Shown: positions 25,429 to 35,800 of the stretch, in pieces
Numbering within the stretch: position 1 is the first letter of the stretch
Layout: each line of letters opens with the position of its first letter
NCBI RefSeq assembly: GCF_007997295.1
Contig: NZ_VORY01000001.1
Coordinates: forward strand, 372,001 to 436,000
Origin: Gillisia hiemivivida
Lineage (GTDB): Bacteria > Bacteroidota > Bacteroidia > Flavobacteriales > Flavobacteriaceae
Length of the DNA: 64,000 nt
Direction of reading: 5' to 3'
Notes under the pieces: model-generated
What the model was told of the DNA's origin: nothing
Seen by the model: the letters and a program-made list of their open reading frames with translations, nothing else
The model's database searches: none
Program-made: the position numbers and the translations under genes

Positions 25429-27609
25429 TTAAGCTGTAACACCTTCTTCAAGACCAGCTTCGATCAGCTTTTCTGGAGTGATAGGTAGGCTTCGCATTCG
25501 TTTTCCGGTTGCATTAAATATGGCATTTGATATGGAAGCAGCTACACTGGTTATTCCAAGTTCACCAATTCCTTTTATACCCATTTTATTGGCGATCTTA
25601 TCTTCTTCCGGAAGGAAGATCACCTCAATATTGGCCAAATCCAGATTTACTGGTACGTGATAATCTGCAAAAGAACGGGTGATAAAATTTCCAAAATTAG
25701 GTTCTACCCTAGTCTGTTCAGCCATCACCATGCCTACACCCATTGTTAAACCTCCTATGATCTGCCCGTAAGCGGTTTTTGGATTTAATATCTTTCCTGC
25801 TGAAGCTACATTCACCATTCTCTTAATTCGGTACATTCCCGTATCCTTATCAACCCAAACTTCAGAAAAGTTAGCTCCAAAAGAGAATACTGAGTATTTT
25901 CCGAATTCCGCAGATGGTTCAGCTATTCCCTCAGCTTCGAATTTGGTTAGTTGATTCTTTTTTAGAAGTTCAGAAACAGCAACTTCTTTATCTTCTGCTA
26001 TATTTCTATTATTCTTAAGTGTTTTTATAGCATTTTCACAAGCAGCGCGGGCTCCATTACAAAAAGAAGCTGCTCCCCAAGAACCTCCAGAGCCAGGTGT
26101 TATGGGGAAATCGGAATCACCTAATTCTACATTTACTTGTTCTACCGGGATCTTTAAATATTCTGAAGCGGTTTGTGCGATAATAGTATAACTACCAGTA
26201 CCTATGTCGGTTGCATCCATTTGAATAGTAGCAAAAACTTTATCTTCGTCCAATTCCAGAATTACTTTCGAATGCGTTTTCAGATATGGAGAATTTCTGG
26301 AGGCGGAACTTACACCGTAACCTATAAGCCAATTACCTTTTTTATTAGTACGTGGTTCTGATTTTCGGTCTTTCCAGCCAAATTTTTCAGCGCCAATTCT
26401 CAAACATTCCACCAATAAGCGGGAAGAAAACGGTCGGTTCTCATGAAGATCTGTTTGAGTATCGTTTTTTATGCGGAATTCTAAAGGATCCATTTTTAAC
26501 TTCCATGCCATTTCATCCATAGCAGATTCCAATGCAAAGCTTCCCGTTGCTTCTCCAGGTGCTCTCATAGCAAACGGAGTTTGAATATTCATCGGGATCA
26601 ACTTATAGGTTACCTCATTATTGGCCACATTGTACAACATCTTGGACACCATTCCGCAAGGTTCCTGATATTCCTGAGTAGTGGAAGTATGTGAAAGCGT
26701 TTCATGAGAAAGCGCTGTGAGCGTACCATCTTTTTTAGCACCTACACGCATTTTTTGCTCGTTCTGTTGACGCATGTTCGTATTGGTAAACATTTGGGTT
26801 CTAGTTACAGTAACCTGCACGGGTCTTCCAACCATTTTAGATGCCATTACCGCCAAAATCACATGTTGATCTAGGTTTAGTTTTGAGCCAAATCCACCAC
26901 CTACAAAAGCAGATATTACACGCACATCTTTCTTTGGAATCTGGAATGTACCTGAGATAGCTATTTTAGCATCTTCAACTATTTGCTGACTTGAATATGC
27001 AGTCACTTTTCCATTATCCCAGGAAGCGATTACGGCATGCAATTCCATTGGATGGTGATGTTCAATTGGTGTATTATAGGTCTGCTCCACTACCATATCA
27101 GCTTCAGAAAACCCTTGCTCCATATTTCCTCTTGAATAATTTGAACCATTATCTGGAGTATAGGCTTTGGATTTCGACTTCTCAAAGTCGATAACTGCAG
27201 TGGGATCTTTTTTATATTCAAACTTTACTAAGCTAGCAGCATATTGTGCTTGTTCGAATGTCTCTGCCACCACAAGACCAACATATTCCCCATAATAATG
27301 CACTTTATTACTTTGCAATACTGGCGCAATACTATCTGTGGCAATTTCTGGCCTTACTCCTTCTAAAGTCTTAAGCTTTTCTGCATTCTTATAAGTAATC
27401 ACTTTTAAGACACCTTCAAGCTTTTCAGCTTCAGAAGTATCTATAGAAACAATCTCACCTTTGGCGATCGTAGAGTTGATTCCTTGTCCATAAACTTTAT
27501 TTTCTACTGGAAATTCAGATGCATATTTAGCCTTTCCCATCACCTTTAGATGACCTTCCACTCTATTTATAGCATTTCCAACTCCGGATGTATTTATTGA
27601 CTTCGTCAT
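25429..27609 (-). CDS. Molybdopterin subunit of a PaoABC-type aldehyde oxidoreductase
   Basis: This is a molybdenum-binding subunit of about 726 residues. The longest frame begins at 27648 and would overlap the FAD gene. I prefer ATG 27609, because it gives the expected start (MTKSINTSGVGNAINRVEGH) and length of the YagR/PaoC family. Blocks: FVGGGFGSKLNLDQHVILAV (cofactor loop), FAMRAPGEATGSFALESAMDE, the domain with GSGGSWGAASFCNGA, and the terminal GIKGIGELGITSVAASISNA with catalytic Glu of GxGE. It has no signal peptide of its own; export would be led by the Tat signal on the 2Fe-2S subunit. E. coli PaoABC oxidises aromatic aldehydes in the periplasm; the substrate here is unproved. The XdhC needed for maturation is encoded in the same locus. 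Confidence 0.9.
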   Translation of the reverse strand: MTKSINTSGVGNAINRVEGHLKVMGKAKYASEFPVENKVYGQGINSTIAKGEIVSIDTSEAEKLEGVLKVITYKNAEKLKTLEGVRPEIATDSIAPVLQSNKVHYYGEYVGLVVAETFEQAQYAASLVKFEYKKDPTAVIDFEKSKSKAYTPDNGSNYSRGNMEQGFSEADMVVEQTYNTPIEHHHPMELHAVIASWDNGKVTAYSSQQIVEDAKIAISGTFQIPKKDVRVISAFVGGGFGSKLNLDQHVILAVMASKMVGRPVQVTVTRTQMFTNTNMRQQNEQKMRVGAKKDGTLTALSHETLSHTSTTQEYQEPCGMVSKMLYNVANNEVTYKLIPMNIQTPFAMRAPGEATGSFALESAMDEMAWKLKMDPLEFRIKNDTQTDLHENRPFSSRLLVECLRIGAEKFGWKDRKSEPRTNKKGNWLIGYGVSSASRNSPYLKTHSKVILELDEDKVFATIQMDATDIGTGSYTIIAQTASEYLKIPVEQVNVELGDSDFPITPGSGGSWGAASFCNGARAACENAIKTLKNNRNIAEDKEVAVSELLKKNQLTKFEAEGIAEPSAEFGKYSVFSFGANFSEVWVDKDTGMYRIKRMVNVASAGKILNPKTAYGQIIGGLTMGVGMVMAEQTRVEPNFGNFITRSFADYHVPVNLDLANIEVIFLPEEDKIANKMGIKGIGELGITSVAASISNAIFNATGKRMRSLPITPEKLIEAGLEEGVTA

Positions 27610-27631
27610 AATTTTGTTTTTTGAGATTGGC

Positions 27632-28618
27632 TTATACTTTTCTTTCATATGCCTGGGTAAGCGCTCTTACAATTGCGTTTTTACCCATATCTACTTTCCA
27701 TTTATTCGCTTCAAATGGTTTAGCATCCTTCATCTCCAATGCTGCAGCCGCTTCAAAATTAGATTGATTTGGTTTCTTCCCTACAAGGAATTCTTCAGCT
27801 TTTGTAAGCTTCCATGGGATATGAGCAACTCCGCCCATGGCAAGTCCAACCTTGTTGATCACTCCGCTTTCGACTTGTAATCCGGCAGCAACCGATAGCA
27901 ATGCAAAAGCATAACTGGAACGTTCGCGTATCTTTAAGTAGTAATAATGATCTGAAAATTCTGGTTTTGGTAAATGAATCGCCGTGATCAATTCACCTGG
28001 CATAAGAGTAGTATCTTTTTCAGGCTGATCTCCCGGCAAACGATGAAGATCTGTGAATTCTATCATTCTGGAGGTCCCGTCAGGTTTTTGAACTTCAACA
28101 GTTGCTCCAATGGCCGCAAGAGCCACACACATATCTGATGGATTTGTTGCAATACAGCTATCACTATATCCAAAGATCGCATGTAAAGCATTCATTCCAT
28201 TCAAGGCTCCGCATCCTGAACCTGGTTCTCTCTTATTACATGGCATAGAAACTTCAAAGAAATAAGGACAACGTGTGCGCTGCAACAAATTTCCTCCATT
28301 GCTAGCCATATTCCTTATCTGTGCTGTGGCAGCAGATAACATAGCCATGGATAGTAAGGGGTAATTGGTTCTTACTTCCTTATTATTGGCAGTTTCAGAA
28401 TTACTAAGCATTCCGCCAAGTGTTAATCCGCCATTTTCATTAGAAGTTATTTTCTTATAATCGAGATTAGTAACATCGATAAGTTGATCTGGCCGCTCCA
28501 CATTTTCTTTCATCAAATCCATCAGATTTGTCCCACCCCCGAGATAATGCGAAGTTGCTGTGAAAGCTTGAAGCGCCTGTTCTTTATTTTTTGCACTGGT
28601 ATATGTGAATGGTCTCAT
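27632..28618 (-). CDS. FAD (and 4Fe-4S) subunit of the PaoABC-type aldehyde oxidoreductase
   Basis: This 328-residue CO-dehydrogenase-flavoprotein-type subunit has the FAD phosphate loop HYLGGGTNLMDLMKENVERP near the N-terminus and MASNGGNLLQRTRCPYFF. The region between (RCPYFFEVSMPCNKREPGSG then CGALNG ... SDSC) adds extra Cys, as in E. coli PaoB/YagS, where a [4Fe-4S] cluster sits near the flavin. That trait separates this enzyme from ordinary xanthine dehydrogenase FAD subunits. The gene lies 22 bases before the molybdenum subunit start and 64 bases after the 2Fe-2S gene. Confidence 0.92.
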   Translation of the reverse strand: MRPFTYTSAKNKEQALQAFTATSHYLGGGTNLMDLMKENVERPDQLIDVTNLDYKKITSNENGGLTLGGMLSNSETANNKEVRTNYPLLSMAMLSAATAQIRNMASNGGNLLQRTRCPYFFEVSMPCNKREPGSGCGALNGMNALHAIFGYSDSCIATNPSDMCVALAAIGATVEVQKPDGTSRMIEFTDLHRLPGDQPEKDTTLMPGELITAIHLPKPEFSDHYYYLKIRERSSYAFALLSVAAGLQVESGVINKVGLAMGGVAHIPWKLTKAEEFLVGKKPNQSNFEAAAALEMKDAKPFEANKWKVDMGKNAIVRALTQAYERKV

Positions 28619-28682
28619 GGTTGATTAATTTTAAAGTCTTGAAATGTTCAAATTCATTGGTTTTAAGGATAATCTTACCTGT

Positions 28683-29483
28683 TTAGGCATTCTTAGCCTT
28701 ATCCATTTGTTCCTGTGTAGCAAATTCCCAAGTTGGCATTTCATCATTCCCGGTATGGACTTCTTTAAAGGCCTGTACAATATTATTGTAAGCACCGCAT
28801 CGACAAATATTTCCAGACATTCTTTCTCTAATTTCTTCTTCTGAAAGTGTCAAACCAGATTGAATTTTCTTAAGATCTTCTGTTACATAGCTAGCTTCTC
28901 CATTTTTGGCTTCTTCTAATAGTGCTACAGAAGAACATATTTGTCCGGGAGTACAATAACCACATTGGAAGCCATCATGTTTTAGGAATGCCTGTTGCAT
29001 TGGATGCATTTCGCCATTTTTCGCTAATCCTTCTACCGTTGTGATCTCTTTTCCTTCACATGTAGCTGCAAGCGTAAGGCAAGAAAGATTGCGTTTTCCC
29101 TCTATAATTACAGTGCAGGCGCCACATTGTCCATGATCACAGCCTTTTTTTGTGCCGGTTAGTCCAAGTCTTTCTCTAAGTGCATCAAGCAAAGAAGTTC
29201 GGGAGTCTAATGTTAATGGCTTAACCATATCATTCACCCTAAGATTCACTTTAACCTCATTTAAAAGTGCTGTTGTTTTCTCTGGCAAATCTTTCATAGT
29301 GCTGGCAAATAATTCTGAAGTAAAAAAAGAAGAAGCATAAATACTCAAGCTTGCTGCGGAAACTTGTTTTAAGAATTTTCTTCTTGAACTTCCATTAAGT
29401 CCCATAGCATCGAGAATCATATTCTCGTCATCACTCAAATTATCTGGATCTACAGCTTCATTCCACTTATCTATATCTTTCAT
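28683..29483 (-). CDS. Tat-exported 2Fe-2S subunit of the PaoABC-type aldehyde oxidoreductase
   Basis: This is a protein of about 266 residues. I place the start at ATG 29483, as the ATG at 29489 adds only two residues. Unlike most small subunits it has an N-terminal region of about 70 residues with a twin-arginine signal (SSRRKFLKQVSAASLSIYAS), like PaoA/YagT. Cluster motifs: KGCDHGQCGACTVIIEG and CLTL, then QCGYCTPGQICSS and GNICRCGAYNNIV. Between the two sits a 30-residue insertion (AKNGEASYVTEDLKKIQSGL). It is first in its operon, 370 bases from the divergent macroglobulin gene. The Tat signal should carry the folded three-subunit complex to the periplasm. Confidence 0.92.
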   Translation of the reverse strand: MKDIDKWNEAVDPDNLSDDENMILDAMGLNGSSRRKFLKQVSAASLSIYASSFFTSELFASTMKDLPEKTTALLNEVKVNLRVNDMVKPLTLDSRTSLLDALRERLGLTGTKKGCDHGQCGACTVIIEGKRNLSCLTLAATCEGKEITTVEGLAKNGEMHPMQQAFLKHDGFQCGYCTPGQICSSVALLEEAKNGEASYVTEDLKKIQSGLTLSEEEIRERMSGNICRCGAYNNIVQAFKEVHTGNDEMPTWEFATQEQMDKAKNA

Positions 29484-29489
29484 AAACAA

Positions 29490-29858
29490 TGTTTTAGGGA
29501 GGATATTCAGTATTTTTAAAAGTAAAGAAATTTAACTTTTGAAAAGTTATCGATATGTTAAAACATTTCTTAATTTATAAAATTTAAGAAGTGTCTAACG
29601 ATAAAAGAATAAATGATTCGGAATTATTTTTAGGGTTAGCACATTAATCCTCAGTTGTGATTAGTGATGACAAAGGCTTGTTAATAAATAATTTAAGCGG
29701 AATTTTAACTTGTTTTACATTATAAAGTAGTTCTAAATTTTCAAGGATAGTGCTACCAGGTCGATCAGCGAAAATCCTTTCATAATGTGGAAGGGTTTTT
29801 TTCTTTTTAGTATATTCCAAAATATTTAGGTCCTGCCAAACACATTTAATCTTTATAC
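29490..29858. promoter_or_regulatory. Divergent promoter region
   Basis: This 370-base intergenic region lies between the Pao-type operon (minus) and the macroglobulin-like gene (plus). A terminator-like hairpin with a long T run lies at 29771-29805 (AAATCC/GGAAGG core) although no plus-strand gene precedes it, so it may be a leader element of the macroglobulin mRNA. No shared repeat and no coding frame is seen. Confidence 0.4.
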
Positions 29859-32800
29859 ATGAATAAATTTCTAACGGGAATTATCTTCCTATTCTCCTTT
29901 TTATCCTTTTCTCAGCAAACAGAATATAATAAACTATGGGAGAAAATAGATTCTTTAGAGATCATTGGTAAAACTGATTCTGCGAATGAGTTCACTAAAG
30001 AACTTATAGTGGTTGCAGCAAATAATAAGGAATATTCTAATTTATTGAAAGGTAAATTATTCCATTATAAATTTCATCAGATCAATCATGAAGATTCTAA
30101 CCAATACATTTTAAATGATCTGAACACATGGATTTCAAAAGTGCCCTCTCCTTATAAAAATATTCTTAGAAGTTATAAGGCAGATTTTATAATGGATTAT
30201 TATAGACAAAACCGATGGAAATTAAAAAACCGAAGTAAGATTGATAATCCAAAAGAGAATGAATTGGAAACGTGGTCTATGGAAACACTTCACGATACTA
30301 TTAAAAACACTTTTGAAAGATCATTGGTAGAAAAAGAAGTGCTTATAGCCACATCAAATTCTGAGATTTCACTTTTATTGGATTCTAACTTATTAACTAG
30401 AAAATATCATCCTAGTGTTTATGATCTTTTAGTAAGTCGATTGATAGAATTTTACTCAGAATCCAGTTTTTTTACTAATGAATTTGCGAAGGTTGAATTC
30501 AACTGGGGGAATCCAAAATTATTTTCCACTTCTTTGGAGTTCTCAGCCATTAGTATTCTGGAAATAGAGTCTTCGGAAATAAAAACTTTAAAATTATACC
30601 AGCAAATAGAACGTCTTCATTTGCAAGATAAAGACCCACAATCCTTGGTTTATTGGACGATTGAAAGATTGAAATTTCTGAAGAATAAGTTAGATAAAGA
30701 GAAAAGTGATATTCTTTATCTAAATGCTCTAAAGGAGCTTTCTAAAAATTATAAAAATAAAGATGTTGAAGCAGTTATCTTATACGAGATTGCTTACCAT
30801 TATTATAGCCGTTCCGATACAAGCACAAATACAAATATAAATAGAAAAGCAGCACTGTTATATCCAAATTACCTTAAGAACGCGATTGATATTATTGATC
30901 ATTTAATTGCCAATTTCCCTAACACCTCTAGTGCCCAGAACGCAGTAAGTCTTAAGTCTACTATTAAAGCTCCAGTGTTAAATTCTAAAGTACCATCATA
31001 CCTAGCTGTAAATGAACCTGGGCGAATATTCATTTCTTTCAAGAACATAGATACTCTTAATTATAAAATCATTCAGGTTACTAAAAACTTTTCTTCAAGT
31101 TTAAGTTATAAAACAAGAGATTCCAATATTAAATCTTTAGCAGAAAAACACAAGGCAAGTACTCAAATAGTATTACCTGGCCTAAAAGATTATAATTTAC
31201 ATTCTACCGAAATCGCTTTTCAGGGTAAAGATCCGGGGACTTACTTGGTCTATTTGTCCACATTTGATAACTACTATAGTTACGGTTTCTTTCAGGTAAG
31301 TAATATTGCGGTCTCTAAACTCGAATTTAATACGAAGAGTATTTTTCATGCAGTTGATCGAAAATCAGGGAAAAATCTGAAAAATGTCAAGTTTGATTTA
31401 TATGGAAAAGAAAAGTTGATTCTTACTGAAAAAACGGATTCCAATGGAGTGCTTACTATAAAAAATACAGGTTCTGGATATCGCAATTCTTCAATGAGAT
31501 TCTCATATAAAGAAGACACCCTAATAACTAATTATAATCGCGGATATTATAGAAGAAGTAACACAGAACAACCGTTAATATCAAAAACCATGATATATCT
31601 GGATCGATCTATATATAGACCAGGACAGACGGTATTTTTTAAAGGTGTTTTACTGGAACATGAAAATGACAGTACGCGAACGGTTCCAAATGAATATGTA
31701 CCTGTTTACGTTGATGATCCTAATGGTGAGGAGATAGCAGATTTCCGTTTAAAGACAAACAAATATGGCTCCTTTACGGGTAGTTTCAAACTGCCAAAAG
31801 ATGGTATTACTGGCGAGTTTAGTATTTATACTGAAAAGGATTCAGAATCTGAAACTCCGTTTTGGAATAAAATATATGATGATGGCGAATTCTATGAAAA
31901 TCATACAGTTTTTAACGTTGAAGAATATAAGAGACCTACATTTAAAATTGCATTTGATACAATAAAAGATAGTTTCAAGCTTAAAGATTCTGTAAGCATA
32001 AGTGGAACCGTAAAATCTTTTATGGGAGCTAAAATCTCTGATGCTAAGGTGAAATTTGAAGTTAAGAGAGAACGATTTATAAATTCTTGGTGGTATAGAT
32101 ATTACGAGAATGCCGTAGTCATATATCGGGATTCGGTGAAAACAGATAAAGATGGAAATTTCAGGATAAGTTTTATCGCTGAAGCTGAAGAAAGTAATAT
32201 TCTAAATCCTGATCTCATATATAGGTATACGGTTGATGCTTCTGCAACAGATATTACGGGAGAGACAAGAAGTGAATCTAAAGAGATTAGGATTGGTAAT
32301 AAAAACTTAGTTGCTAATTTACAACTTCAGGAAAATGTAGTTTCAGGTGACACCCTTAAAATAACAGCAAAAACCAACAATCTAAATGACAATTTAGTCC
32401 CTGTAAATGGTGTATTGAAAATATTCAAATTAAAGTCTCCCAACAGAATACTACAAAATCGTTTATGGGAGGCTCCAGAGTTCAACCTGATTTCTGAAGA
32501 AGAGTTTATAAAATTATTTCCAGAAGAACCTTATAAGGACGGATTGCCTCCAGAGGAATGGCCAAAATCTCAGATTCTTTTTCAGGTTTCTTTCGATAGC
32601 GATGGAATATTTGAGGAAACAATCCCTGTACAAAACAACTGGGAAGAGGGGAAATATTTAGTTGAATTGGAAGTAGAGAATAATAACAATATTACTATCT
32701 CCAAAAAGATTTTTGCAGTAAACAAAAAAGAAAATAATAATGCAGCAAATAAAGAAAGACTTCTAGTTAAGCTTCAGAATAAGGACATACGTGAAGATGG

Positions 32801-35800
32801 ATTTGCCAATTTACTTATAAAAACAGCTTATAAAGATTTAAATTTACAAGTTTCAGCTTTTAATGGTAATTCGGTGATCTTTAATGAATTTTTGAAGATA
32901 GATGGAAGCCGAGAAGTTAAGATTCCGGTTGGGGTTATTCTGGCTCCCGAAATAAGAATATTGGTCTCTGGTGTGAAGAATAATGCAGTTATTGAAGAAA
33001 CTATTGATATACCATTAGAGAATAAAATAAACTCACTGAGCATAACCACAAAAACGTTTCGGAATAAAATTAAACCTGGACTGGATGAAACTTGGAGCTT
33101 CGATATCAAAAACGAATTAAATGAAATTCCAGATGCCGAAATTCTAGCATCTATGTACGATGTTTCATTAGATCAATTCAAAATCGGAACATGGGAAACC
33201 AATCCAAATTTCTCATTTTATAGATCCGATTTCCCAAATTATCAAAATACTAGTGTTGGAGACATTTCACAGTTAACCTCCAATATTAGATCTGCTTGGA
33301 GATATAGACCACAAAAACTATTTTTTGATAAGCTTGATGATTTTGGGTTTTATTTTGGAAGGCCTAATTCCTATAATTACCGCTACTATATTCAAAGGAA
33401 GAAAATCGAAAATGACAAGCCTGTATTAGAAGGTAATTTAAGAGGAAGGATAATAGATGAACAGGGAATGATCCTTCCCGGTGTGAACATAATCATTAAA
33501 GATAGCAGAGCAGAAACCCAGACAAATTTCAATGGGGAGTTTGCGTTAAATGTAAATATTGGAGATGTTTTAACGATTTCAATCATAGGTTACACTACTT
33601 TTGAATACAAGGTTTTAAACAGAGACAATGTCTATTTAATGTTAGAAGAAGATTCTTCAGCATTAGATGAGGTCGTGGTTATAGGTTACGGAATCGTAGC
33701 AGATGAGGAAGCTTTAGTGGAAACTGATATTTCTTCGGTATTGCAAGGAAAAGTTGCTGGAGTTGAGATAAAAAATAACAGGATTATGATTCGGGGAGAA
33801 TCAAGCCTTAAAGATGGTAAGACTCCACTTTTTATAGTAGATGGAAAGCAAGTCGAGGAATATAATCTCAATTCTGGAGATATCTTAAATATAGAAATTT
33901 TAAAAGCCGAAACTGCTGTTGCTATTTATGGTACTGCAGCTTCTAATGGCGCAGTTATTATTACCACAAAAAAAGGCCTTGCTGAACTTGGTGAAGTTGA
34001 AGCCAGAAAAAATCTTGATGAAACAGCATTCTTCTTTCCCAATTTGATATTGGGAGAAGACGGTAACCTAGAATTCAGTTTTACTTCTCCAGAAGCTTTA
34101 ACCAGTTGGAAGTTTCGTCTTTTAGCACATACTAAAAACTGGTCTACTGGAAAACTTCAAAAGAACGTTATTACCCAAAAGGAACTAAACGTTATTCCAA
34201 ATCCACCTAGATTTCTGAGAGAGGGCGATAGCATAGTTTTTAAAGCGAAAGTAAGCAACCTTTCCTCGGAGAGCATGACAGGTAATGCGATCTTAAAACT
34301 TTTTAATGCTGTTACTATGGAACCTATAGATTCAATAATGGGTAATATAGATAATTTAAAAATCTTTAAGATGGGTGCTTCTCAAAGTCATGCTGTTTCT
34401 TGGAAATTATTTGTGCCGGAAGATATTCCGGCAGTCACCTACCGAATTCTTGCGAAGGCTGGAAATTTTTCAGATGGAGAAGAGAATTTATTACCAGTCT
34501 TAAAAAACCGGATGTTGGTAAAAGAAAGTATCCCGTTTTTTGTTAGAGCCGGAGAGAAGAAAGATTATTTCTTTGAAAGTCTTTTAGATAATAAATCTGA
34601 GAGTCTTCAGAACCACAAATTTACAATTACTTATAGCTCAAATCCGGCTTGGTATGCCATACAAAGTCTACCATACTTAATGGAATATGAGCATGAATGT
34701 TCGGAGCAGATATTTTCCCGAATTTTCGCTAATAGCCTTGGTAGTAAGATTGTGAATTCACAGCCAAAAATTGCAGATGTGTTTCGGGAATGGGAAAAGG
34801 ATAGTTCTTTGGTTAGTAATTTGGATAAAAATGAAGAACTTAAATCCATCTTATTAGCAGAAACTCCTTGGGTAAGAGATGCGGAATCTGAAACTGCACA
34901 AAAAAAGCAGGTGGCTAACCTATTCAAGATTCAAAAACTGGAAAGAGAAAATAATGAAAGTATGTCTAAGCTATTGAGAATGCAAAATTCATCTGGTGCA
35001 TTTCCATGGTTTTCAGGAGGAAGAGATAGTTATTTTATTACTCGACATATCGTAGAGGGCTTTGGTCGGCTTCAGAAATTAGGTGTTGATACTAATGCAT
35101 CTACAGTTCTTGCGAATTCAATACGATATTTAGATAATGAATTTTTGAACGCTAAGACAAATAGACAAATGTTTAAATCTGAAGAAAGTTTTCGCAAAAG
35201 TAATTATAGCCTTTACTACTTATATGCCCGAAGCTACCACTTAAAGGCATATCCATTATCTAAAGAATTAGTACTATTAGCCAATGAAGTTATTGAAGTT
35301 CAAAAGGAAAATTGGATTCAGAAGAGTCTCTATAATAAAGGGATTTTATCTTATACTTTAAATCAATTTGGACACAAAGATGTTGCAGCAGAAATATTAA
35401 ATTCCTTAAAAGAGACTGCGGTGTACTCTGAAAATTATGGTATGTATTGGAAAGAAAATCAAGCTACTTGGTTTTATAATAGAACTCCTGTTGAAACCCA
35501 GGCACTATTAATTGAAGCTTTTAGTGATGTGTTAAATGACCAAAGCGCTGTTGAAGAAATGAAGGTTTGGTTATTACAAAATAAAAGAACCAATCATTGG
35601 GCTACGACTAAATCTACCACAGCTGCCAGTTATGCGTTATTAATGAAAGGTGGAGATTGGCTAAGTGTTTCTGATAATACAGAGATTAAACTTGGTGGTG
35701 AGAAAATTGATCCTATGAAATTGGAAGAAATTAAAAAGGAAGCGGGCACGGGATATTTAAAAATTAACTGGAAAGGAGAGGAGATAGTTGAAGATTTTGG

